This document shows positions 38,747 to 48,260 of a DNA stretch of 64,000 bases, one piece after another (within the stretch, counting starts at the first letter, position 1; every line of letters starts with the position of its first letter). The notes under the pieces are model-generated. The model saw only the letters and a list, made by a program, of their open reading frames with translations. It did no database searches and had not been told where the DNA came from. The stretch is taken from NCBI RefSeq assembly GCF_900100015.1, contig NZ_FNDD01000006.1:1-64000 (forward strand), in the 5' to 3' direction. This DNA comes from Vibrio xiamenensis. Lineage in GTDB: Bacteria; Pseudomonadota; Gammaproteobacteria; Enterobacterales; Vibrionaceae. Both the position numbers and the translations under genes were made by a program.

Positions 38747-39727
38747 ATGCGTACTTATTTGTGTATGCAATGCAGTTGGTTACTGCTTTGCCCAGTTATT
38801 TGCGCCGCCCAAAGCTATGACTCGGTTGAAAAATACCTCGAGAGAGCTTTTTCGGTCGGTGTGGTGCTGTCAGATAGCGAAGTCGTTAGCTTTGGCTTGC
38901 ACGATTTTGATCCCAACGAGTTGTTTAATCTTCACAACGATAATATTGGTTCAGAAGATGCGTTGGAATTAAGGCAACAGCTGGCGGTTACCTCCCTCCC
39001 TTATACCTTTCGATTTGATACGTTCGATCCTAAGCTAACGCAACTCGTGACGACCCGGTTTTCGATTATCTCATCTGATAACTCTGTCAAAGTGGAGAAG
39101 CACCCGGGGCGCGATAGCCAACAAGAGTTGATATTGGGAGGCATGCTTGGTTACGGATTGGACTACCAGTATGACCCGCACTGGTCGTTTACACCCACAC
39201 TTGGTGTCCATTTTCAGTATTATCACAATGAACATCAGTATCTTAGCGAATATTCCCAGCAACAAATAAAACCGCAACTTGAAGGTGTACTGTTTAATAC
39301 CGATGCCTACGCAGTGACTTTTGAACCCGCAATTAGCGTCAAGTATAAGCAAGAATTATCCTGGGGGATTTGGCGTTTTAGCAGTGCTGCCCATTATTTC
39401 TATGGATTTGGCGGCGGCGCTGCCAATGATGGCAAAGTGGGAAATCCGGAAGGTTGGTATCTATCTAATGGTATTGAATTATTGCGTCCATTGTCGAATT
39501 GGAGCGACAGCGTTCAGTCGTTATACGCAACGCTTAGGCGAGTTGATATTGGTGGCGATCCAAGTCATCCCATTGGCGCTAATTACTATTACGAAACGTC
39601 ATTTGGTTGGTTAATAACACCGCCGATCAGTTTGCCTTGGATTGAGAATTTAGGGCTTGGTATCAGCATTAATTACGGCAGTGCGATAAAAGGCGGAAGT
39701 GTGGTGCTATTTTTCAATCAAGGCTAG
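38747..39727 (+). CDS. Solitary outer-membrane autotransporter-type beta-barrel protein
   Basis: The 326-residue product has an N-terminal hydrophobic leader (LCMQCSWLLLCPVICAAQS) and then repeated amphipathic beta patterns with many aromatic residues. It ends GGSVVLFFNQG. It resembles the Vibrio family called solitary outer membrane autotransporter beta-barrel (Omp_AT), which has a barrel without a passenger. That assignment is by general resemblance. It lies 27 bases after the REC-GGDEF gene, and its last four bases overlap the convergent diguanylate cyclase. No passenger or protease gene is near. Function unknown. Confidence 0.7.
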   Translation: MRTYLCMQCSWLLLCPVICAAQSYDSVEKYLERAFSVGVVLSDSEVVSFGLHDFDPNELFNLHNDNIGSEDALELRQQLAVTSLPYTFRFDTFDPKLTQLVTTRFSIISSDNSVKVEKHPGRDSQQELILGGMLGYGLDYQYDPHWSFTPTLGVHFQYYHNEHQYLSEYSQQQIKPQLEGVLFNTDAYAVTFEPAISVKYKQELSWGIWRFSSAAHYFYGFGGGAANDGKVGNPEGWYLSNGIELLRPLSNWSDSVQSLYATLRRVDIGGDPSHPIGANYYYETSFGWLITPPISLPWIENLGLGISINYGSAIKGGSVVLFFNQG

Positions 39728-40956
39728 AAGCAGGCGACTTTATTACGCCCAGCTTTTTTCGCTTTATATAGCGCTTGGTCGGCAGATTTAATCACATCTT
39801 CCACTTTAGCCTGCTTGGCGTTATCACACACACCGATACTGATCGTAATATTGACGGTTTTATTTTTTTGCGATTTTCCACGCCGTCTCGTCCCTTGCCG
39901 GTCGTTTTTAGGGCGCTCGTTATCACGCAGTACCATTTGGTAGTTTTCGACGTTTTCTCGCAGACTTTCTAGGTGAGGCACCGCTTCCTTGACGGTTTTA
40001 TTTTTAAATACCACAGTGAATTCTTCACCGCCATATCGATAAACTTTGGCTTTCCCACCCACTTCTTGTAATCGTGCGGCGACTAACTTCAGTACGTCGT
40101 CGCCAGTATCATGGCCGTAGGTATCATTGAATTGCTTAAAATGGTCGATGTCCACCATCGCAATTGAAAACTTACGACCCAAGTGTTTGAGATCAGAATC
40201 CAGTGCTAAGCGCCCGGGAATATTAGTCAAACGGTCGTTAAACGCTAACTCATAACTGGCTGACAATACATAAATCAGCAGTAAAATCGCCACTATGCTG
40301 AACATCGTAACTGAAATATAAGGGATGTGGAAAAATACGTAAGTGGTACTTGAGAGCGTGATTGCGCTGTAAACCACTGCGTCAACGATACGGTTATAGC
40401 GTAATAACAAAATGGCACTAACACCGACTAAAGCCGCTAAATAAAGCACCAATACCAAAGGTAGACGCGAAATCTGCGGAACCACGAATAAAAAGGTTTC
40501 GTTAACTTGTTCAAATCCACCAGCATAAAAGTAGCTAAGGATGATGTAACACCATAATGCAAATAGTGACAGTGTCACCAAGAATATAAGGTAAGTGCGA
40601 GAAAATAGCCCAGTATCACGCAGTGGGTAGACAAGCATGCAGGCGACCGGAGACAAAAAACTCAGCAGGCAAAGTTCTAAAAGCGTGGTTCCGGTTGATA
40701 ACGGAGTTTGAAGCCGCGCCTGAATGATCCAATAGGCCACCAACATTGCCGTTGCGATCATTGCAATACGGCTTTGCTTAAATGCGTGGCTAAGTGCAAT
40801 CACCGCCAGAAACAACACAAACGGTAAGTTCGAAGCGAATCCCAAATTGGCTTCGGTCACAACGATAACGTTGCTCATTCCTAACCAAATTGTGGCAAGA
40901 ATGAAAAGTGGGAACGAGAGACGAAACCAGTTTGAAGTAACGACGGAATAAGACAT
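39724..40956 (-). CDS. Membrane diguanylate cyclase (multi-TM sensor, GGDEF)
   Basis: This 410-residue protein has seven or eight hydrophobic segments in residues 10-235, a MASE-like membrane sensor, and a GGDEF domain after FNDRLTNIPGRLALDSDL. The metal and active-site residues are present: MVDIDHFKQFNDTYGHDTGDD and YRYGGEEF. The inhibitory RxxD position reads GKAK, so the I-site is missing. A basic low-complexity insert (NDRQGTRRRGKSQKNK) interrupts the late part of the domain, which is unusual. It is divergent from the ComFB-family gene, 238 bases away. Confidence 0.92.
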   Translation of the reverse strand: MSYSVVTSNWFRLSFPLFILATIWLGMSNVIVVTEANLGFASNLPFVLFLAVIALSHAFKQSRIAMIATAMLVAYWIIQARLQTPLSTGTTLLELCLLSFLSPVACMLVYPLRDTGLFSRTYLIFLVTLSLFALWCYIILSYFYAGGFEQVNETFLFVVPQISRLPLVLVLYLAALVGVSAILLLRYNRIVDAVVYSAITLSSTTYVFFHIPYISVTMFSIVAILLLIYVLSASYELAFNDRLTNIPGRLALDSDLKHLGRKFSIAMVDIDHFKQFNDTYGHDTGDDVLKLVAARLQEVGGKAKVYRYGGEEFTVVFKNKTVKEAVPHLESLRENVENYQMVLRDNERPKNDRQGTRRRGKSQKNKTVNITISIGVCDNAKQAKVEDVIKSADQALYKAKKAGRNKVACF

Positions 40957-41194
40957 TCGATGCGCTGCTGACTCTATACTTAAAAAGGGTGATAAACGGT
41001 GTTAAGAATAACGCGATTTAATGATATTCCAAGCTTTTTACTCAAGTTGATAACTAAAATTGATCTTTCGGTTGGAAAGTGGACTCGCGGACGCAAAAAT
41101 TGCGAAGGCCGTGCTAGGGGTTATGAGTAATTTAATCCTATACTAGACGGTAACGTAATGATCTTTATCCATTGTTAGATATAGGGAAATTGAT

Positions 41195-41563
41195 ATGCAA
41201 ATTGGTTCTGACGTCCACAATTATATGGAAACTTTAGTTGGGCAAGTTCTCGCGGCAGAGGAGTTTGTCGATCGTTTTACTAACGAGCAATTATCTGACA
41301 TCGCATGCCTTGCCTTAAATCGAGTCCGACCGGTTTATATTCGTTACGATATCGATTTTCTGTCCGCGTTGCCCGAAGAGCGTCTTGTGGTACTTAAGCA
41401 ACACGTTGACAAAGCAGTTGAAGCTGCCATGGCGATGATCATTGACGATCGTAGAAAGAACCGAGAAGATAACGACATCACGGTTATATACAATAATCCG
41501 CGTCATAATGAAGACGCTGAGTTGGAATGGTACGAACAACCTCTGACTCGATTGAAAAAATAA
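41195..41563 (+). CDS. ComFB-family protein
   Basis: This 122-residue protein matches the ComFB family (late competence development): HNYMETLVGQVL is the opening helix, and DIACLALNRVRPVYIRYDID is the family core, with the usual LNRxxPxY pattern. Members in cyanobacteria have been reported to bind cyclic dinucleotides, c-di-GMP among them. The name comes from Bacillus and does not prove a role in competence. It is soluble, acidic and helical. It sits divergent from a diguanylate cyclase and 11 bases before a PF10115-type gene, which suggests a c-di-GMP effector unit (inference). The upstream purine-rich TATAGGGA is a fair ribosome binding site. Confidence 0.82.
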   Translation: MQIGSDVHNYMETLVGQVLAAEEFVDRFTNEQLSDIACLALNRVRPVYIRYDIDFLSALPEERLVVLKQHVDKAVEAAMAMIIDDRRKNREDNDITVIYNNPRHNEDAELEWYEQPLTRLKK

Positions 41564-41574
41564 AAGGAGTAGAA

Positions 41575-41844
41575 GTGGGGTTATTTTCTCGATTGTTTGG
41601 TAGTAAACAAGAACAAAAAGTTGAAGAGCCGGAACAATATAAAGGCTTTAATATTTATCCTGCGGCCATTGCTGATGGCGGCCAATATCGCATTGCCGGC
41701 AAAATTACCAAAGAAGTGGATGGAGAGCTGAAAACTCATGATTTTATACGCTCGGATGTGTTGCCATCGAAAGGCGATGCTAACGAGTTAATGTTAAAAA
41801 AAGCTCAGATGTTCATCGATCAAATGGGTGAAAAAATTTTCTAG
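41575..41844 (+). CDS. PF10115-type small protein (so-called HlyU family)
   Basis: A GTG at 41575 preceded by AAAAGGAG gives 89 residues: MGLFSRLFGSKQ, then YKGFNIYPAAIADGGQYRIAGKITKE, KTHDFIRSDVLPS and KKAQMFIDQMGEKIF. These are the conserved blocks of Pfam HlyU (PF10115). This is not the ArsR-type HlyU regulator of Vibrio haemolysin, so the label is misleading and no symbol is given. No DNA-binding motif is seen. It follows the ComFB gene by 11 bases and ends at a terminator, so the two form an operon. Confidence 0.85.
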   Translation: MGLFSRLFGSKQEQKVEEPEQYKGFNIYPAAIADGGQYRIAGKITKEVDGELKTHDFIRSDVLPSKGDANELMLKKAQMFIDQMGEKIF

Positions 41845-41880
41845 CCTCAACCTGAGGCGAATTGATTCGAATCATATTTT

Positions 41881-41918
41881 AAAGAGCTATAAGTCGTTAT
41901 GCTTATAGCTCTTTTTTT
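41881..41918 (+). terminator. Intrinsic terminator after the ComFB/PF10115 operon
   Basis: AAAGAGCTATAAG (41881-41893) pairs with CTTATAGCTCTTT (41902-41914), followed by a T-run to 41918. Confidence 0.93.
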
Positions 41919-42131
41919 ATCTAATTTATTGTTTAAAAAGAGAAATTATTAAACTGGTTAGACCTTTCAATGGGCGTAATGTCTAAACTTTACATCGTAA
42001 ATGAATAGAAGCTTATTCATTACTGAAAGTTATAACTAATGATATTTTGTATTTGTGCGGTGAAGCGCTTGCGGTTGAGTTAACTGTTGGTTAAAAAAGT
42101 GATTCATTGTGCCAATCGTCAAGGAATAGCT

Positions 42132-43667
42132 ATGCAAATTGGTGTGCCAAAAGAAACGCTCGTAGGAGAGACGCGGGTGGCTGCTTCGCCAAAATCGGTG
42201 GAGCAATTAATCAAACTTGGGTTTGATGTCTCAGTTGAGAGCAATGCTGGCGCACTAGCCAGTTTTGATGACGCCGCTTTTCAAGCTTCGGGAGCTGAAA
42301 TTTCCGATAAAGACAGTGTTTGGAACAGCGATATAATTTTTAAAGTCAATGCACCTTCAGTGGATGAAATTGCTCTGTTGAAAGATGGCGCTACCCTGGT
42401 GAGCTTTATCTGGCCGGCGCAAAATCCAGAGTTAATGGAAGCGCTTTCAAGTAAAAACATCAATGTAATGGCAATGGATGCGGTGCCTCGGATTTCGCGT
42501 GCTCAAGCTTTAGATGCGTTATCTTCCATGGCCAATATTGCAGGCTATCGCGCGGTTGTTGAAGCCGCTCATGAATTTGGGCGCTTCTTTACTGGGCAAA
42601 TTACTGCGGCAGGTAAAGTACCACCGGCCAAGGTCTTAGTCGCTGGCGCCGGGGTTGCCGGGCTTGCAGCAATTGGTGCAGCTGGTAGTTTAGGTGCGAT
42701 TGTACGTGCGTTTGATGTTCGTCCTGAAGTCAAAGAGCAAGTTGAATCGATGGGCGCTGAGTTTTTAACTCTGGAATATCAAGAAGCCAGCGGCTCTGGT
42801 GATGGCTACGCCAAAGAGATGTCTGACGAATTCAACAAAAAGGCAGCTGAACTCTATGCGGCTCAAGCGAAAGATGTTGATATCATAGTGACCACTGCGC
42901 TTATTCCTGGTAAACCCGCGCCAACGCTTATCACTAAAGAGATGGTTGATAGCATGAAAGCGGGCAGCGTCATAGTCGACTTAGCAGCGGCCAATGGGGG
43001 GAATTGCGAATATACTCAAGCCGATAAAGTCATTACCACCACGAACGGCGTTAAAGTCGTTGGATATACCGATATGGTCGGTCGTCTACCGACTCAATCT
43101 TCGCAGCTTTATGCCACAAACTTAGTCAACCTGTTTAAACTGCTTTGTAAAGAGAAAGACGGCACCATCAATATCGATTTTGACGACGTAGTTTTGCGCG
43201 GTGTGACGGTGGTTAAACAAGGTGAAATCACCTGGCCAGCACCACCGATTCAAGTTTCAGCTCAGCCAAAAGCGCAACCTGAGAAAATCACGAAGCCTGA
43301 ACCTAAAGAACAAGAGCCAACTTCGCCAGTGAAAAAGCTTGCCGGTCTGGTGGTCGCTGTTGGGGCGTTTGCTTGGATTGCATCTGTGGCGCCCGCTGCG
43401 TTTTTGTCGCACTTTACGGTTTTTGTGCTTGCGTGCGTGGTTGGTTATTACGTGGTATGGAACGTAACCCATGCTTTGCACACGCCGCTGATGTCGGTGA
43501 CCAATGCCATTTCAGGCATTATTGTCGTCGGTGCTTTATTGCAGATCGGGCAAGGCAATGGTTTAGTCACACTGCTGTCGTTCATTGCGGTGTTAATTGC
43601 GAGCATAAATATTTTTGGTGGCTTTACGGTGACCAAACGCATGCTTGAAATGTTTAGAAAAAATTAA
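42132..43667 (+). CDS. pntA: NAD(P) transhydrogenase alpha subunit PntA
   Basis: PntA with PntB moves hydride between NADH and NADP using the proton gradient. The ATG at 42132 ([17 protein letters not shown]) follows AAGGAAT and gives 511 residues, the E. coli length. The dI domain is soluble and contains the NAD fold [20 protein letters not shown] and the late region [18 protein letters not shown] basic Pro-rich linker (about 385-415) leads to four membrane helices of dII to the C-terminus. pntB follows by 12 bases. Confidence 0.97.
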   Translation: MQIGVPKETLVGETRVAASPKSVEQLIKLGFDVSVESNAGALASFDDAAFQASGAEISDKDSVWNSDIIFKVNAPSVDEIALLKDGATLVSFIWPAQNPELMEALSSKNINVMAMDAVPRISRAQALDALSSMANIAGYRAVVEAAHEFGRFFTGQITAAGKVPPAKVLVAGAGVAGLAAIGAAGSLGAIVRAFDVRPEVKEQVESMGAEFLTLEYQEASGSGDGYAKEMSDEFNKKAAELYAAQAKDVDIIVTTALIPGKPAPTLITKEMVDSMKAGSVIVDLAAANGGNCEYTQADKVITTTNGVKVVGYTDMVGRLPTQSSQLYATNLVNLFKLLCKEKDGTINIDFDDVVLRGVTVVKQGEITWPAPPIQVSAQPKAQPEKITKPEPKEQEPTSPVKKLAGLVVAVGAFAWIASVAPAAFLSHFTVFVLACVVGYYVVWNVTHALHTPLMSVTNAISGIIVVGALLQIGQGNGLVTLLSFIAVLIASINIFGGFTVTKRMLEMFRKN

Positions 43668-43679
43668 TAGGAGTAACAA

Positions 43680-45074
43680 ATGTCTGCAGGATTAGTACAA
43701 GCGGCATATATTGTTGCTGCACTGTTTTTCATTCTTAGCTTGGCAGGGTTGTCAAAGCAGGAATCGGCAAAGTCGGGAAACTATTACGGCATTGCTGGGA
43801 TGGCGATTGCATTGATTGCCACGATTTTTTCACCGCACTCACAAGGTTTTGCTTGGATCATTGTAGCCATGGTTATCGGTGGTTCAATCGGTGTTTACTA
43901 CGCTAAGAAAGTTGAGATGACCGAAATGCCAGAGTTGGTTGCGATATTGCACAGCTTTGTCGGCATGGCGGCGGTTTTGGTTGGTTACAACAGTTATTTA
44001 GCGCCACCGGCGCCCGTCTCTGTTGACGCAGCAGGCATTCACGCTGAGCACGTCATTCACTTAGTTGAAGTGTTCCTCGGTGTGTTTATCGGCGCGGTTA
44101 CCTTCACCGGTTCAATTGTTGCGTTTGGTAAGCTTCGCGGAGTGATCTCTTCATCACCTCTCAACCTTCCGCACAAGCATAAGCTTAATCTCGCTGCGAT
44201 TGTGGTCTCTTTGCTGCTTATGTATCAGTTCGTTAGCAATGATGGCAGCACTTTCGCGCTAATTGTCATGACCTTGATTGCGTTTGCATTTGGCTATCAC
44301 TTAGTTGCTTCAATAGGTGGTGCTGACATGCCGGTAGTCGTTTCTATGCTCAACTCCTATTCGGGATGGGCAGCAGCGGCGGCAGGCTTTATGCTCGCCA
44401 ACGATCTGTTGATTGTAACGGGGGCACTGGTCGGTTCGTCAGGTGCAATTCTCTCTTACATTATGTGTAAAGCGATGAACCGTTCGTTTGTTAGCGTGAT
44501 TGCCGGTGGTTTTGGCCAAGAAATATCAATTTCTTCGGATGTCGAGCAAGGTGAACACCGTGAGACAAGTGCTGAGGAAGTGGCAGAACTTCTACGTAAT
44601 TCTAAGTCGGTGATCATTACCCCTGGGTACGGTATGGCGGTTGCGCAGGCGCAATACCCAGTTCATGAAATCACTGAAAAATTACGTGCTCAGGGTATCG
44701 AAGTTCGCTTTGGCATTCACCCGGTCGCAGGGCGTTTACCTGGCCATATGAACGTGTTACTAGCGGAGGCGAAAGTGCCGTATGACATCGTGTTGGAAAT
44801 GGATGAGATTAACGATGATTTCCCTCAAACTGATACGGTATTGGTGATTGGTGCTAATGACACGGTAAACCCAGCGGCGCTTGAAGATCCCAACAGTCCA
44901 ATTGCGGGAATGCCAGTATTAGAAGTTTGGAATGCACAAAATGTCATTGTATTTAAACGCTCAATGAACACTGGTTACGCAGGTGTTCAAAACCCATTGT
45001 TCTTTAAAGAGAATACACAAATGCTGTTTGGCGACGCAAAAGAAAGCGTCGATGCTATTTCAAAAGCACTGTAA
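43680..45074 (+). CDS. pntB: NAD(P) transhydrogenase beta subunit PntB
   Basis: The 464-residue protein has eight to nine membrane helices (about 5-270) that form the proton path, followed by the NADP-binding dIII domain (about 280-464). Signatures include [36 protein letters not shown]-type helix, [41 protein letters not shown] and [20 protein letters not shown] lies before the ATG. It is the second gene of pntAB and ends before a 28-base palindrome. The pair supplies NADPH. Confidence 0.97.
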   Translation: MSAGLVQAAYIVAALFFILSLAGLSKQESAKSGNYYGIAGMAIALIATIFSPHSQGFAWIIVAMVIGGSIGVYYAKKVEMTEMPELVAILHSFVGMAAVLVGYNSYLAPPAPVSVDAAGIHAEHVIHLVEVFLGVFIGAVTFTGSIVAFGKLRGVISSSPLNLPHKHKLNLAAIVVSLLLMYQFVSNDGSTFALIVMTLIAFAFGYHLVASIGGADMPVVVSMLNSYSGWAAAAAGFMLANDLLIVTGALVGSSGAILSYIMCKAMNRSFVSVIAGGFGQEISISSDVEQGEHRETSAEEVAELLRNSKSVIITPGYGMAVAQAQYPVHEITEKLRAQGIEVRFGIHPVAGRLPGHMNVLLAEAKVPYDIVLEMDEINDDFPQTDTVLVIGANDTVNPAALEDPNSPIAGMPVLEVWNAQNVIVFKRSMNTGYAGVQNPLFFKENTQMLFGDAKESVDAISKAL

Positions 45075-45096
45075 ACTTTTTCTCTAGTTAACTATT

Positions 45097-45124
45097 GAAG
45101 CCAGCATGATATCATGCTGGCTTC
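45097..45124. terminator. Perfect 28-base palindrome after pntB
   Basis: GAAGCCAGCATGAT (45097-45110) is followed directly by its exact complement ATCATGCTGGCTTC (45111-45124). A weak pyrimidine-rich tail follows. It ends the pntAB transcript and separates it from vxrA. Confidence 0.82.
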
Positions 45125-45232
45125 GTCTATTTCTAAAGTTGCATTATTGACATCTATATTACAATTGAGATACGTCTTTCTGTCATAATGCGCTACGTTT
45201 TTTATAAATTACTGATATAACGAATAAATACA

Positions 45233-46687
45233 TTGATTGATAAAGTAATTAGAGTAGTTATTATTTGCAGTTTCTTGGCGTCTTTCGCGACGAGAGCAGA
45301 CTCATTGCCTGAGCGGATTGATATTTTTATCGATTTGTTTGATACATCTAAAGCCATTGTTTCGTATGACATTAGAGGTTTGCAGTCTGATTACCCCAAT
45401 CGTTTGATTACGCCAGATTCAATGTTGCCGCAAACGGCATCATATCCGCTGCGTGATATTCAAAAGCTCTATCAGTTAGCGCAAAATTGTACCGGGAATT
45501 TACCGTTAAATCCTTTGGTTACGGAACCTTTGGTCTTTACGAGAGCCATATGTAATGGCACAACACTGACCAAACGCTGGTTTGCTCGAAGCGCGCTCAT
45601 TCACCCAGGTGGTGGATCTTATGCGCATCGTTACGTTTTAGTTCACCCTGATAAGGCCAGTGAACTTCAACAGTATATGCATATCAAAGAACGGCCAGTT
45701 GCTTCTGACGATTCACTGTTAGGTCGATTGCAGCGCATGAGCGAAGATTCGATGAATTCGCTTATTGCAGGCTCAAGTATGTTTTTGGAAGGCGATGAGT
45801 TCTGGTTAAGAAAAAACGACGACTACTACGTCTTTCCAGAAAAAGTGTGGCAAGCCAATATTGATGAAGCGGGCTTGAGCTATCAACTGCAAAGCGATGC
45901 CAGCACCTGTTTTATTCAGCGCGGCAATTTGTGCTGGAGTGTTGAAGACCATTCCGACTTCCTGCGCATAAGTATGGTTGTGCTGGTGATTGCTAATATC
46001 TTATTGGTGATGGGATGGTCAGTTTATCGCTGGAATAGCAAGCGCCAAGAAATGCGCAGTCGTATGTTGATTCTACAGATATTGACCCACGAATTGCGTA
46101 CACCGATAGCCAGCTTATCGCTGACTGTTGAAGGTTTTAGACGCGAATTCGAGCGTTTACCAGAAACCGTATACGACGAATTTCGTCGTCTATGTGAAGA
46201 TTCTAGGCGACTTCGACAACTTGCAGAAGCAAGTAAAGATTATTTGCAGTCAGATAACAAACCACTGGCGACCGAATGGGTACCTTCGGTTGAGGAGTGG
46301 CTTGCGTTTAAAGTGGAAGAAGAATTTACTGGCGATATCGAGCTTAAGATTAACCAAGATATCGCCGCAAAATTGAACGTGTATTGGCTTGGTACATGTA
46401 TCGATAATTTAATCCGTAACGCCGTGAAATATGGCGTTGCCCCTGTTACCTTAGACGTAACGACAACACAGACGAATATTACCGTTAAAGTGATAGACCA
46501 CGGCGAATTGACTCAAAGAGATTGGCGAGATTTACGCAAACCTTTTGTCAGTAAAAGCGGCCTTGGTTTGGGCTTAACCATAGTTGAATCAATGGTTGGT
46601 CGGATGGGTGGCAAAATGTCACTGATTGGTCCGCCAACGACATTTATATTGGAGATACCTTGTGAAACAGACGTTGCTTCTCGTTGA
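45233..46687 (+). CDS. vxrA: Sensor histidine kinase VxrA-like
   Basis: This 484-residue kinase begins with a TTG at 45233 and a signal or anchor sequence (VIRVVIICSFLASFATRA). A periplasmic domain of the DUF3404 type extends to about 245, then a membrane segment (about 245-265) and a kinase core. The phosphoacceptor is His286 in ILTHELRTPIASL. The ATP domain has NLIRNAVKYGV and SGLGLGLTIVES. In V. cholerae VxrA with VxrB responds to cell-wall damage and also affects type VI secretion and biofilm. Assignment rests on domain layout and on gene order after pntAB. It overlaps vxrB by 26 bases. Confidence 0.9.
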   Translation: MIDKVIRVVIICSFLASFATRADSLPERIDIFIDLFDTSKAIVSYDIRGLQSDYPNRLITPDSMLPQTASYPLRDIQKLYQLAQNCTGNLPLNPLVTEPLVFTRAICNGTTLTKRWFARSALIHPGGGSYAHRYVLVHPDKASELQQYMHIKERPVASDDSLLGRLQRMSEDSMNSLIAGSSMFLEGDEFWLRKNDDYYVFPEKVWQANIDEAGLSYQLQSDASTCFIQRGNLCWSVEDHSDFLRISMVVLVIANILLVMGWSVYRWNSKRQEMRSRMLILQILTHELRTPIASLSLTVEGFRREFERLPETVYDEFRRLCEDSRRLRQLAEASKDYLQSDNKPLATEWVPSVEEWLAFKVEEEFTGDIELKINQDIAAKLNVYWLGTCIDNLIRNAVKYGVAPVTLDVTTTQTNITVKVIDHGELTQRDWRDLRKPFVSKSGLGLGLTIVESMVGRMGGKMSLIGPPTTFILEIPCETDVASR

Positions 46688-47321
46688 AGATGATAAAAAC
46701 TTGGCGGATGGCTTGCTCGTAAGCCTTGAACAAGCGGGATATGAATGTTTTCACGCTGAGACGATCGCAGAGGTTGCTCAGCATTGGGACAAAGCGGATC
46801 TCGTGATCTTAGACCGCCAGTTGCCAGATGGCGATTCTGTCACTCATTTGCCTGAATGGCGTCAAATCAAAGAAGTGCCAGTGATTTTGCTGACGGCTTT
46901 GGTAACCGTTAAAGACAAAGTGATGGGCCTTGATGCCGGCGCGAATGATTATTTAACTAAACCATTTGCGGAAGCGGAATTATTTGCTCGCGTACGTGCG
47001 CAGCTACGTGCGCCAGAACAAGATGCAGAGGACGATTCAAAAGTAAGAACCGAGCATTTAGTGATTGATAAGGCTACGCGTGAAGTGTTCTACAAAGAAG
47101 AGTCCATTACGCTAACTCGTACTGAGTTCGATCTGCTGCTATTTTTGGCGAGCAATTTAGGTCGTGTGTTTACTCGTGACGAACTGCTTGACCATGTCTG
47201 GGGTTACAACCATTTCCCAACTACGCGTACTGTTGATACTCACGTATTGCAGCTACGTCAAAAATTGCCAGGTCTTGAAATAGAAACCTTACGTGGCGTT
47301 GGCTACAAAATGAAGGCGTGA
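46662..47321 (+). CDS. vxrB: Response regulator VxrB-like (OmpR family)
   Basis: A GTG at 46662 after TTGGAG gives 219 residues. The receiver has the acidic pair EDD near residue 10 and phosphoacceptor Asp51 in LVILDRQLPDGDS, with Lys in YLTKPF. The winged-helix C-terminal domain (about 125-218) reads LTRTEFDLLLFLASNLGRVF and TVDTHVLQLRQKL. A frame opening at 46626 overlaps vxrA coding and has no site. The stop overlaps the vxrC start (TGATG). Expected to control cell-envelope genes with VxrA. Confidence 0.93.
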   Translation: MKQTLLLVEDDKNLADGLLVSLEQAGYECFHAETIAEVAQHWDKADLVILDRQLPDGDSVTHLPEWRQIKEVPVILLTALVTVKDKVMGLDAGANDYLTKPFAEAELFARVRAQLRAPEQDAEDDSKVRTEHLVIDKATREVFYKEESITLTRTEFDLLLFLASNLGRVFTRDELLDHVWGYNHFPTTRTVDTHVLQLRQKLPGLEIETLRGVGYKMKA

Positions 47322-48199
47322 TGAAACGAGCAATATGTACTCTAGGTGCGCTGATTTTTAGCGCACCTACTTTTTCCGCCAATGTCCCTTGGTTTGAAAG
47401 CAATACGCCTTTAACCCAAGCACACCAAAACTTGCTTAACGGCAACTTACCAGCGATGTTTTCATCGCTGGTTGAAGTTTGGCAACTTGAGAAAAACGAA
47501 AATCTCACTCCACATCTTAATGATCTTTTCTTAATGTCTCTGGAAGCTGACTGCGGTAAAGGGCTCGACACCAAAGCGCTTCCGTTGTGGTTGAAGGCAG
47601 TGACGGTGCGTCGCTCAGATATTCAAAGTCCAGGTCGAGATGCTTACCGCGCAGTAGTTGAAGTTAATTCGACCAAAGAGTTGGTTGATGTTTCTTTAAC
47701 TCGCTGGATCGTTAAGTCGCTATCAAGTGATGACTCCTTGATATCTCAGGGACTTAGCGGCGACGACGACCAAATTAAATACATCAAGCGTTATAATTTG
47801 AACAGCCGTATGCCGATGGGATTATATCGCATTGATGTCACCGCAGCTGATCAAACCTCCTGGAGTTCATGGCTTGTTATTGGCGATGAAAAAGCGAAGC
47901 AAACGGTAAGATGGGCGTCGAAAGACCAATGGCAGGTAGAAAAAAAAGCGCTGCTTAACCCAACTTGCCCGTTACCGAAACTGAATGTCGCAGTCTATGA
48001 TTACGTTGATGGTAAGTATAATCAGGTTTGGAGTCATAATTACGAGTCTGAATATCCGACTTCATTAGACACCAGTACCATTCCTCCTGCACGCTATGTT
48101 TTAGCCGTTTCAATGACTCATCAAAGGTGGCAAGGACCGATAATAGTAGAGGAATCTCAAATTATCAGTAAAACTTACGATGTTTCTGCAGACGAATAG
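47321..48199 (+). CDS. vxrC: DUF2861 protein VxrC-like
   Basis: This 292-residue secreted protein has a signal peptide (MKRAICTLGALIFSAPTFSA, cleavage near residue 20). The rest is soluble and resembles DUF2861 proteins of vibrios, as in VxrC. Two Cys (at CGKGLD and TCPLPKL) could form a disulfide. The start is the ATG overlapping the vxrB stop; a GTG one codon earlier is possible. Its role in the vxr system is not well established; a periplasmic input or envelope function is plausible from export and operon position. Confidence 0.85.
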   Translation: MKRAICTLGALIFSAPTFSANVPWFESNTPLTQAHQNLLNGNLPAMFSSLVEVWQLEKNENLTPHLNDLFLMSLEADCGKGLDTKALPLWLKAVTVRRSDIQSPGRDAYRAVVEVNSTKELVDVSLTRWIVKSLSSDDSLISQGLSGDDDQIKYIKRYNLNSRMPMGLYRIDVTAADQTSWSSWLVIGDEKAKQTVRWASKDQWQVEKKALLNPTCPLPKLNVAVYDYVDGKYNQVWSHNYESEYPTSLDTSTIPPARYVLAVSMTHQRWQGPIIVEESQIISKTYDVSADE

Positions 48200-48260
48200 T
48201 TAAAGTTAAAGACATTACCGTCGTTATAGATTTAGAGATGATCAACAAAACTATAACGAT

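Noticed and set aside
41575-41844. Naming the small gene hlyU
   Set aside because: The Pfam label HlyU applies to this fold, but the haemolysin activator HlyU is an ArsR-type protein with a winged helix, not seen here.
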